DNA of 5,090 bases, taken from Chloroflexota bacterium (lineage in GTDB: Bacteria > Chloroflexota > Limnocylindria > Limnocylindrales > CSP1-4). The notes below the pieces were generated by a model, which saw only the letters and a list, made by a program, of their open reading frames with translations, had not been told where the DNA came from and did not search any database. Of this stretch, positions 1 to 5,090 are shown one piece after another. Each line of letters opens with the position of its first letter. The first letter of the stretch is position 1. The translations under genes and the position numbers were made by a program. Location: contig VBHW01000121.1 in NCBI GenBank assembly GCA_005881055.1, forward strand, positions 1-5,090, given 5' to 3'.

Positions 1-860
1 TCTGGTCCCACAGTGCCTTGTCGAGCAGGCCGACGCCGTTCGGTGACGGCCAGATGAGCCCGTTGATCTCGTTCATCTGCCAGGCCTGGTGGCTCGCCCC
101 GAGCTGCGACCCGTTCTTCAGGACGATGTCGACGCACTTCTGCGGGTTGTCCCGGCAGTAGATCCAGCCCTTGAACGAGGCCTTGAGGAACTTCGTCGCG
201 ACGTCGGCGTTGTTGCCCTGCTTGAGCCAGGAGTCCTTCGCGAAGATCTGGTCCTGGAGCATGGCCGTGCCGACCGACGGGTCGTTGAAGTCGAGGAGGT
301 TGAGGTCCGACGCCTGGTAGAGCTGGCCGGTCTTCGGGTTTTTCGCCTCGAGGACCTGGGCGTACTCGTTGTAGATCATCGCCTGTGCGACATCGAGATC
401 GCCCTTGAGCAGGCCCGACATAGAGCTCCGGCTCGTTGCCGAGGAGCCAGCTCCCGATCTTCTTCCCGTCGAAGTCCTTCGGGGCGACGATATTCTTGTC
501 CTTGAACGATGCCATCCGGGTGCCCGACCGCTGGAAGACCTGCGCGATCGAGACGAGGTCGGTACCGTTCTCCCGCGACTGGAGCATCTTCGGGAGCCAC
601 GCGGTCCCGATGTCCGCGGTGCCCGACGCGACTGCGTTCACGTTGTCGACCTGCGGGCCGCCGAGCAGCAGCGAGACGTCGAGGCCCTCGTCCTTGTAGT
701 AGCCCTGGTCGAGCGCGGCGTAATAGCCGGCGAACTGCGCCTGGGCCACCCACTGGAGCTGGAACTTGACCTTGGTGGCGGTCGAGCCGGCACCGCTGCA
801 GGCGGCCGCCGCGATCGCGACGATCGCGCCGAGCGCGACCGCCTTGCGCGAGATGGACAT
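1..860 (-). CDS. NMT1/THI5-like ABC substrate-binding lipoprotein, frameshifted and incomplete at the window edge
   Basis: This is the extracytoplasmic solute-binding component of the importer encoded just upstream. The start ATG (860-858) follows a strong GGAGGAGG ribosome-binding site. It opens a lipoprotein signal peptide: positive residues R5-K6, a hydrophobic stretch of about residues 7-19, and a lipobox-like AAAC with C21 as the predicted lipidated cysteine. Residues 33-69 (FQLQWVAQAQFAGYYAALDQ, then GYYKDEGLDV and GGP) are typical of the NMT1/THI5 family, followed by SGTADIGTAW at 79-88 and GNEPELY at 141-147. After Y147 (about position 420) the family-like sequence moves to another frame: from 418 leftward it reads SGLLKGDLDVAQAM, YNEYAQVLEAKNPKTGQLY and so on, up to the window edge. 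A segment of about 20-25 residues normally found between these blocks is absent. The original frame has no stop before position 1, so a chimeric product is possible. An ATG at 421-419 could also start the downstream part. Ligand unknown. The family is secure; integrity is doubtful. Confidence 0.85.
   Translation of the reverse strand, partial: MSISRKAVALGAIVAIAAAACSGAGSTATKVKFQLQWVAQAQFAGYYAALDQGYYKDEGLDVSLLLGGPQVDNVNAVASGTADIGTAWLPKMLQSRENGTDLVSIAQVFQRSGTRMASFKDKNIVAPKDFDGKKIGSWLLGNEPELYVGPAQGRSRCRTGDDLQRVRPGPRGEKPEDRPALPGVGPQPPRLQRPVGRHGHAPGPDLREGLLAQAGQQRRRRDEVPQGLVQGLDLLPGQPAEVRRHRPEERVAARGEPPGLADERDQRAHLAVTERRRPARQGTVGP
416..425 (-). other. Frame break with probable internal deletion in the binding-protein gene
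   Basis: Upstream codons end GAG CTC TAT (codon starts at 428, 425, 422), while the conserved downstream frame starts at 418 with TCG GGC CTG. The two frames are offset so that restoring them needs removal of one base or insertion of 3k+2 bases. The 'ATG TCG GGC' at 421-416 fits the Met of the 'FDM' motif commonly found before this point in the family, so the joint is probably a deletion of about 65-75 bases. Seen directly: the frame change. Inferred from family knowledge: the missing segment. It may be biological or an assembly error. Confidence 0.75.
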
Positions 861-869
861 GCGTGCGTT

Positions 870-877
870 CCTCCTCC
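870..877 (-). promoter_or_regulatory. Strong ribosome-binding site of the binding-protein gene
   Basis: The minus strand reads GGAGGAGG, nine bases before the ATG at 860. It is the best Shine-Dalgarno match in the window. It decides the start, because the same frame stays open far upstream (to a GTG at 1037) but only the start at 860 gives a proper lipoprotein signal peptide. A strong site of its own suits a binding protein that is needed in excess over the membrane parts. Confidence 0.8.
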
Positions 878-973
878 ACGGCGCTCGGCGACCCGCACCC
901 GGATCGGGCCGAGCAAGCTCCTGCGCCGGCCGAATGGTAGGCCAACCGGCGGTGTTCGGGCGAGTCGATCCGA

Positions 974-985
974 CGGGCGCGCCCG
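974..985. repeat. 12-bp GC palindrome in the spacer
   Basis: CGGGCGCGCCCG is perfectly self-complementary and lies directly beside the 18-bp tandem repeat (overlapping its first copy by two bases). It has no loop bases and no T-run follows it on the minus strand, so it is not a convincing terminator. It may be a weak attenuating structure between permease and binding protein, or simply a product of high GC content. Confidence 0.3.
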
Positions 986-1045
986 GGCGGCTCTCGGTCA
1001 CCGGGCGGCTCGTGGTCATCGGGCGGCTCTCGGTCACCGGGCGGC
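984..1045. repeat. 18-bp tandem repeat, three full copies and one partial
   Basis: On the plus strand the unit is CGGGCGGCTCTCGGTCAC. Copies occupy 984-1001, 1002-1019 and 1020-1037, with a partial one (CGGGCGGC) at 1038-1045. Copies 1 and 3 are identical; the middle one differs at three positions (CGTGGTCAT instead of CTCGGTCAC at the end). The rightmost copies overlap the last codons and the TGA stop (1036-1034) of the second permease, so the array seems to have grown from the 3' end of that gene. Read on the minus strand, each unit starts GTGACC or ATGACC and its length is a multiple of three. Confidence 0.9.
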
Positions 1046-1816
1046 CTCGCGCGCGGCGTACCACGGCACGAGCAGGCGCTCGAGCAGGATCGCCGCGAAG
1101 TAGAAGGCGATGCCGAGGAAGCAGGCGAGGACGATCGCCGCCCACGCGCTCGCGTAGTCCGAGACCCCGGTCTGGTTCGTGATGTAGATGCCGAGCGAGT
1201 AGAGCGGGCCGCCGAAGAACTCGCCGACGACCGCGCCGATCACGCTGAGCGTCATCGCGATCCGGAGCGCGGTGAACCAGAATGGCAGCGCGTTCGGGAC
1301 CCGGAGCTTCATGAGGGTCTGCCGATCGGTCGCCGCGTACGAGCTCATGAGCTCGAGGGCCGCCGGCTCGACCTGGGTGAGGCCGCGGATCGTGTTCACC
1401 ATCGTCGGGAAGAACACCATGACCGCAACGATGATGACCCGCGGGAGCATGCTCTCCGGCCCGAACCAGTTGATCGTGATCGGCGCGAACGCGATGATCG
1501 GGACCGTGCTCGCGCCGATGCCGATGGGGACGAGCGTCTCGCGCGCGGTCCGCCAGCGCGCCGTGGCGAGCCCGACGAGCGTGCCGCAGGCGACGCCTGT
1601 GACGAGGCCGACGAGCGCCTCGCTCGCCGTGAACGCGATCCCCCGGGCGAGGGTCGATGGCCACAGCTCGACGAGCTTGCCGACGATGAGCGATGGGCGC
1701 GGCAGAAGGAACGTCTGGAGCCCGAGGACGATCGAGGCGCCCTCCCACAGGGCGAGCACGACGACCGCGAGGAGTAGGGCCGGCAGCCAGCTCGACAGGG
1801 GCGAGCTCCTCGTCAT
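1034..1816 (-). CDS. ABC transporter permease (NitT/TauT type), second of two
   Basis: Inner-membrane channel subunit of 260 residues, the usual length for SsuC/TauC/ThiX-like permeases. About six hydrophobic segments are visible: near residues 10-32, 65-87, 95-113, 126-146, 183-203 and 226-248. The cytoplasmic EAA-type coupling loop lies at about 154-178 (ELMSSYAATDRQTLMKLRVP), ending in the conserved P before NALPF; it contacts the ATPase. Alanine (A161) stands where the general motif has glycine, as I recall for many members of this subgroup. The start ATG at 1816 overlaps the ATPase stop as ATGA, and a GAGGG (1827-1823) lies six bases before it. The frame continues open upstream through the ATPase gene, but that extension is a shadow of the ATPase and not family-like. 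It probably pairs with the other permease as a heterodimer. The stop lies within an 18-bp tandem repeat. Confidence 0.93.
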   Translation of the reverse strand: MTRSSPLSSWLPALLLAVVVLALWEGASIVLGLQTFLLPRPSLIVGKLVELWPSTLARGIAFTASEALVGLVTGVACGTLVGLATARWRTARETLVPIGIGASTVPIIAFAPITINWFGPESMLPRVIIVAVMVFFPTMVNTIRGLTQVEPAALELMSSYAATDRQTLMKLRVPNALPFWFTALRIAMTLSVIGAVVGEFFGGPLYSLGIYITNQTGVSDYASAWAAIVLACFLGIAFYFAAILLERLLVPWYAAREAAR

Positions 1817-2664
1817 GAGATGCCCTCGGCCCGGATCCGCGCGTCGCCGAGGTCGTCGAGCGGCTCGGTGTCGACGAGGTGCGCCCGGAGCGCCTCGCGG
1901 ACGGTGGTGACGAGCGAGAAGTAGCGGGGCTCCTCGCGGGTGTCGACCGTCCGCGGCTGGGGCAGGTCGACGTCGACGACGCGCGAGATGCGCCCCGGCC
2001 GGGCGGACATCACGACGACCCGCGTGGAGAGGAAGACCGCCTCCGGGATCGAATGCGTCACGAACACAATCGTCGTGCCCGTCTCCCGCCAGATGCGCAT
2101 GACCTCGAGGTTCATCCGCTCGCGGGTCATCTCGTCGAGCGCGCCGAACGGCTCGTCCATGAGGAGGAGCTTCGGGTCGAACGCGAGCGCGCGGGCGATC
2201 GCCACCCGCTGCTGCATCCCGCCGGATAGCTGCCAGGGGTGCTTGCCCTCGAACCCCTCGAGCTCGACGAGCTTCACCAGGGCCGCCGACCGGCGCGCCC
2301 GGTCCTCGCGCGGGAAGCCCATGACCTCGAGCGGCAGCTCGATGTTCGAGGCGACGTTCCGCCAGTCCATGAGCACGGGCGCCTGGAAGACCATCCCGTA
2401 GTCGCGGTCGAGGCGGGCCTGGCGAGCGCTCTTCCCGTTGACGCGCAGCTCCCCGCCAGATGGATCCGTGAGGTCGCCGATGATCCGCAGGAGGGTCGAC
2501 TTGCCGCATCCCGACGGGCCGATGAGGGAGACGAACTCGCCGGACCGGATCGTCAGGTCGATCCCGTCGAGGGCGGTGACCGCGGCATCGCCGGTCTCGA
2601 AGACCTTGCCGACGCCATGCGTCTCGACGACATGCGGGGAGGCGGAGCCTGCGGCGGCGTTCAT
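1813..2664 (-). CDS. ABC transporter ATP-binding protein (NitT/TauT type)
   Basis: Cytoplasmic ATPase of 283 residues that powers import through the two permeases. All catalytic elements are present: Walker A GPSGCGKST (49-57), Q-loop Q94, signature LSGGMQQR (146-153), Walker B LLLMDEP (166-172) with catalytic E171, D-loop ALD (175-177) and switch histidine H204. It closely follows the SsuB/TauB/ThiZ pattern, including PFGALDEMTRERMN after Walker B and THSIPEAVFLSTRVVVMS near the end. The C-terminal part (about 225-283) continues past the core as in this family and shows no recognisable extra domain. The start ATG at 2664 overlaps the stop of the upstream permease (ATGA), and there is no clear ribosome-binding site, which points to translational coupling. 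Its own stop overlaps the next permease in the same way. The transported substrate cannot be told from the ATPase. Confidence 0.96.
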   Translation of the reverse strand: MNAAAGSASPHVVETHGVGKVFETGDAAVTALDGIDLTIRSGEFVSLIGPSGCGKSTLLRIIGDLTDPSGGELRVNGKSARQARLDRDYGMVFQAPVLMDWRNVASNIELPLEVMGFPREDRARRSAALVKLVELEGFEGKHPWQLSGGMQQRVAIARALAFDPKLLLMDEPFGALDEMTRERMNLEVMRIWRETGTTIVFVTHSIPEAVFLSTRVVVMSARPGRISRVVDVDLPQPRTVDTREEPRYFSLVTTVREALRAHLVDTEPLDDLGDARIRAEGIS

Positions 2665-3599
2665 CGATCGACCGGCCGGTAGCGGCCGCGCGTCAGCAGG
2701 CTCTCTGCGAGCCGGACGAGGCCGACGAACGCGATGCCGACGAACGAGCAGGCGATGATCGTCGCCCACAGCTTCTCGGGGCCGAGGATGTAGTACTGGT
2801 TGTAATTGAGGATCGCGCTTCCGAGGCCGTCGGAGATCCCGGACGGCAGCTCGCCGATGATCGCGCCGATGACCGACGCGGCGGCGGCGATGCGGAACGC
2901 CGCGAAGAGATACGGCACCGAGGCGGGCAGCCGGAGCTGGCGGAGGACCTGGCGCCCGGACGCCGCGTACGAGCGCAGGAGCTCGAACGCGCGCGGGTCG
3001 GCGGCGCGCAGCCCGCGCAGCGCCCCGATCGTCACCGGGAAGAACGTCAGGTAGGCGGAGATGATGGCGACGGACAGCCAGCCGGCCTGCGTCGCGACGA
3101 CGATGATCGGCGAGATCGCGAGGATCGGGATCGTCTGCGAGGCGACGACGTAGGGGACGAGCGCCCGCTCCGCGAGCCGGGAGTGGACGAAGAGGATGCC
3201 CAGCCCGAGCCCGAGCAGGCCTCCGAAGGCGAAGCCGGTGAGCGCCTCGCGGAACGTGAACAGCGCCTGGCCGGCCAGGATGAGCCCGAGCGGGGGGCCG
3301 TTGCGCTGTGCCGGATCGACGAACGCCCGGATGACGTCCCAGACGTGCGGCAGCGAGAGGTCGTCCGCAATCCGCCAGTTGAACGCCGGGAAGTGCTCGT
3401 AGTCGACGCGGATCCCGAGGACGGTGCCGTGGATCCGCCACGGATCGCCGCCAAGCCACTTGGCGCCCTCCCAGACGAGGACGACGAGGCCGAGCAGGAC
3501 GACCGCACCGGCCGCCCGGCGACGGCGGCTCACGGTCCCGCGGATCGTCGGTGCGGCTACGGGGCGTCCTGCCCCGATGATCGGGCTCGCGACCGTCAT
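2661..3599 (-). CDS. ABC transporter permease (NitT/TauT type), first of two, with extended N-terminal region
   Basis: Membrane subunit of 312 residues, about 50 longer than its partner. The extra length is a basic cytoplasmic N-terminus (RRRR at 25-28) and a long, probably external, loop between the first membrane segment (about 30-49) and the core. This loop (about 50-105) holds GDPWRIHGTVLGIRVDYEHF and a proline/tryptophan-rich part. Core membrane segments lie near 115-138, 148-170, 173-193, 231-252 and 277-299. The EAA-type coupling loop is at about 204-230 (AFELLRSYAASGRQVLRQLR, then LPASVPY). The gene starts four bases after the aminotransferase stop with little sign of a ribosome-binding site, so it is probably translated by coupling. 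Its stop overlaps the ATPase start. Together with the other permease it suggests a heterodimeric channel, unlike the homodimers of classic SsuC/TauC systems. Confidence 0.93.
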   Translation of the reverse strand: MTVASPIIGAGRPVAAPTIRGTVSRRRRAAGAVVLLGLVVLVWEGAKWLGGDPWRIHGTVLGIRVDYEHFPAFNWRIADDLSLPHVWDVIRAFVDPAQRNGPPLGLILAGQALFTFREALTGFAFGGLLGLGLGILFVHSRLAERALVPYVVASQTIPILAISPIIVVATQAGWLSVAIISAYLTFFPVTIGALRGLRAADPRAFELLRSYAASGRQVLRQLRLPASVPYLFAAFRIAAAASVIGAIIGELPSGISDGLGSAILNYNQYYILGPEKLWATIIACSFVGIAFVGLVRLAESLLTRGRYRPVDR

Positions 3600-3603
3600 C
3601 CGC

Positions 3604-4941
3604 TCAGGCGCCCGCGACTCCCCGGTCGGCGATGTCGAGGGCGCGATCGATGATCGCGAAGCCCTCGTCGAGCTGCTCCTCGGTGATCGACAGCGGCGGG
3701 TTCGTGTGGATCGAGTTGTTCGCGATCATCGTGTACAGCCCGGCGTCCCGGAAGAACGCCCCGATCGCCTTCATCTCGTCGCTCGTCCCGTTGAACGGCG
3801 TCATCGGCACGAACGGGTCACGACTGCGCACGAGGTCGAGGATGCCGAAGAGGCCGAGGTTGCGATGCGCGCCGACGCTCGGGTGGCGCGCAAAGAGCGC
3901 CTCGTGGTGGCGGCGCATGACCGGACCGAGCCGGGCGGCGTTCTCGATGAGGCGCTCGTCCTCGTACACCTCGATCGTGGCGAGGGCGGCCGCCAGGCTG
4001 ACGGGGTGGCTGCTGTACGTCAGGCCGCCGAAGTACATCATCGAGTCGAACTTCTCGGCGATGTGATGGCGCATCGCGACGGCCCCGAGCGGCAGATACG
4101 AGCTCGTCAGGCCCTTCGCCATCGTCATGAGGTCCGGCGTGACGTCCCAGTGGTCGATCGCGAACCAGCGCCCCGTCCGCCCGAAGCCGGCCATCACCTC
4201 GTCGGCGACCATGAGGATGCCGTACTTGTCGCAGAGATCGCGGACGCCGCGGATGTAGCCGTCGGGCGGGATGAGGATCCCGTTCGTGCCGACGATCGTC
4301 TCGAGGAACACGGCCGCGATCGTGTGCGGTCCCTCGTACACGATGACGTCCTCGAGGCCGCGCAGGCTCTCCTCGACCGGCCGGGGCTCCTTCTCGCCCC
4401 AGCGATGCGTGTCCGGGTAGCGGACGACGCCGACGAGACCGGGCTCGTTCGCCCAGCGCCGAGGATCGCCGGTGAGGGTCATCGCGCCCATCGTCGCGCC
4501 GTGGTACGCGCGATACCGGGCGAGGACCTTGTGGCGCCCGGTGTAGTGGCGCGCGATCTTGATCGCGTTCTCGATCGCCTCGGCGCCACCGAGCGTGAAG
4601 AACACCTTGTCCATGTCGCCCGGCAGGATCTCCGCGAGCTTCTGGCCCAGCCGCGCCCGGGGCTCCGTCACGAAGGCCGGCTGGACGTACTGGAGCTTGA
4701 GTGCCTGCTCGGTGATCGCATCGACGACGCGCCGGTTGCCGTGACCGATGTTCACGGACATGAGCTGGCTGTTGAAGTCGAGGATCCGCTTCCCGTCGGG
4801 CGTGTAGAGGTAGACGCCCTCCGCGTGGTCGATCGGGATCGGGTCGACGGCGCCCTGGACGGACCAGGAGAAGAACGTGTGCTGACGCGATAGCCGGACG
4901 ATCTCCTCGGCGGTCATGCCGGGTGCGGTCGTGATGCCCAT
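3604..4941 (-). CDS. Class III PLP-dependent aminotransferase, probably omega-amino acid:pyruvate type
   Basis: Cytoplasmic enzyme of 445 residues, the normal length for class III (fold type I) aminotransferases, which move an amino group from an omega-amino acid or amine to pyruvate or a similar keto acid. Visible motifs: TLGGAEAIENAIKIAR (116-131, cofactor phosphate binding), YHG at 146-148 (ring stacking), ADEVMAGFGRTG (246-257) with the D247 that holds the pyridine nitrogen, K276 in MAKGLTSSYLPLG as the Schiff-base lysine, and GGLTYSSHP (305-313) contributing the threonine from the other subunit. The start at 4941 has a GAGG eight bases upstream and gives a family-like N-terminus. An upstream ATG in the same frame (5079) would add 46 Arg/Pro/Gly-rich residues unlike the family. 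It is first in the cassette, four bases before the permease, so it probably acts on the imported compound or its breakdown product. Candidates are beta-alanine (pyrimidine breakdown) and taurine; the sequence does not decide. Confidence 0.93.
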   Translation of the reverse strand: MGITTAPGMTAEEIVRLSRQHTFFSWSVQGAVDPIPIDHAEGVYLYTPDGKRILDFNSQLMSVNIGHGNRRVVDAITEQALKLQYVQPAFVTEPRARLGQKLAEILPGDMDKVFFTLGGAEAIENAIKIARHYTGRHKVLARYRAYHGATMGAMTLTGDPRRWANEPGLVGVVRYPDTHRWGEKEPRPVEESLRGLEDVIVYEGPHTIAAVFLETIVGTNGILIPPDGYIRGVRDLCDKYGILMVADEVMAGFGRTGRWFAIDHWDVTPDLMTMAKGLTSSYLPLGAVAMRHHIAEKFDSMMYFGGLTYSSHPVSLAAALATIEVYEDERLIENAARLGPVMRRHHEALFARHPSVGAHRNLGLFGILDLVRSRDPFVPMTPFNGTSDEMKAIGAFFRDAGLYTMIANNSIHTNPPLSITEEQLDEGFAIIDRALDIADRGVAGA

Positions 4942-4953
4942 GAGGTGAACCTC
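4942..4953 (-). promoter_or_regulatory. Ribosome-binding site of the aminotransferase inside a palindrome
   Basis: The minus strand reads GAGGTTCACCTC directly before the ATG at 4941. The GAGG (4953-4950) is a fair Shine-Dalgarno element at eight bases spacing. The following CCTC is its exact complement, so the site lies in a perfect 12-base inverted repeat. As RNA it could fold as a 4-bp stem with a TTCA loop and cover the ribosome-binding site; as DNA it could be a short operator. Only the ribosome-binding role is well supported. Confidence 0.55.
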
Positions 4954-4977
4954 GGGTGTGCGGCCGGGCGGCGCGCG

Positions 4978-4996
4978 GCCTCCGCGACACGGAGGC
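4978..4996 (-). promoter_or_regulatory. Short hairpin in the aminotransferase leader
   Basis: The minus strand reads GCCTCCG-TGTCG-CGGAGGC, a perfect 7-bp stem with a 5-base loop, ending 36 bases before the aminotransferase start codon. No T-run follows, so it is not a normal intrinsic terminator for an upstream gene. It could be a leader structure or a protein-binding site. The rest of the leader up to 5090 shows no convincing promoter or riboswitch. Confidence 0.45.
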
Positions 4997-5090
4997 TCGG
5001 CGTGGTTGACGTGACCCTCGGCGGCTTCCCGTCGCCCTCCACGCTCGGCCGGCTCATTGAACCACAACGGCCGGCCCATCCTCGCGGTCG

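Noticed and set aside
376..945. Minus-strand open frame of 189 codons overlapping the binding-protein gene
   Set aside because: It is in the third frame, different from both family-like frames of the binding protein. Its translation has no signal peptide or family motif.
974..985. Possible intrinsic terminator between the second permease and the binding protein
   Set aside because: The GC palindrome has no loop and no following T-run on the minus strand, so I do not call termination there.
89..1182. Several plus-strand open frames over the binding-protein gene and spacer
   Set aside because: They mirror the minus-strand codons and contain biased, low-complexity protein. None has a supported start or a recognisable domain.
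1817..2509. Upstream extension of the second permease frame through the ATPase gene
   Set aside because: This part is an off-frame shadow of the ATPase, with Arg/Ala/Gly-rich low-complexity translation. The permease begins at the ATGA overlap with a ribosome-binding site.
3424..4893. Long open frame of 489 codons on the plus strand, opposite the aminotransferase and the start of the first permease
   Set aside because: It is an antisense shadow caused by strong GC bias at third codon positions. Its translation is low-complexity, rich in Arg, Asp, Val and Glu, with no recognisable motif, whereas the minus strand holds a full aminotransferase with all catalytic residues.
4942..5079. 46-residue N-terminal extension of the aminotransferase from an ATG at 5079
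   Set aside because: The extension is rich in Arg, Gly and Pro and unlike the family N-terminus. The ATG at 4941 has a GAGG at good spacing and gives normal family length.

Overview
The window is GC-rich throughout, and every gene I can support lies on the minus strand. They form one compact transport and metabolism cassette. Read in the direction of transcription (right to left) the order is: a PLP-dependent class III aminotransferase (4941-3604), an ABC permease (3599-2661), an ABC ATPase (2664-1813), a second ABC permease (1816-1034), and after a 173-base spacer a substrate-binding lipoprotein (860 to the left edge, incomplete). The first four are packed with a 4-base gap and two ATGA stop/start overlaps, so they are almost certainly one translationally coupled operon.

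The transporter belongs to the nitrate/sulfonate/taurine (NitT/TauT) group of ABC importers. Its binding protein is of the NMT1/THI5-like (ThiY/RibY-like) type. Relatives of this type carry taurine or sulfonates, pyrimidines or hydroxymethylpyrimidine, and riboflavin. The linked aminotransferase resembles the omega-amino-acid:pyruvate group (beta-alanine, taurine, diamines). A reasonable inference is that the cassette imports an amine, or a compound broken down to an omega-amino acid (for example a pyrimidine giving beta-alanine), and that the aminotransferase takes the amino group off. The exact substrate cannot be read from this sequence.

The most unusual point is in the binding-protein gene. 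Around position 420 the reading frame breaks, and the conserved segment expected between the NEPEL-like motif and the 'GDLDVAQAM' motif is missing. This looks like an out-of-frame internal deletion of roughly 70 bases, or an assembly error, rather than a single-base slip. The spacer before that gene carries an 18-bp tandem repeat (three full copies plus a partial one) that begins inside the stop end of the second permease. The leader of the aminotransferase holds a short hairpin and a palindrome covering the ribosome-binding site.

The organism cannot be named with certainty. The strong G/C preference at third codon positions, the lipoprotein with a short lipobox, and the style of the genes suit a high-GC Chloroflexota or Actinomycetota lineage, possibly from a metagenome. 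I see no RNA genes, CRISPR arrays, insertion sequences or phage genes. The system is a variant of a known transporter family, not a clearly new one.
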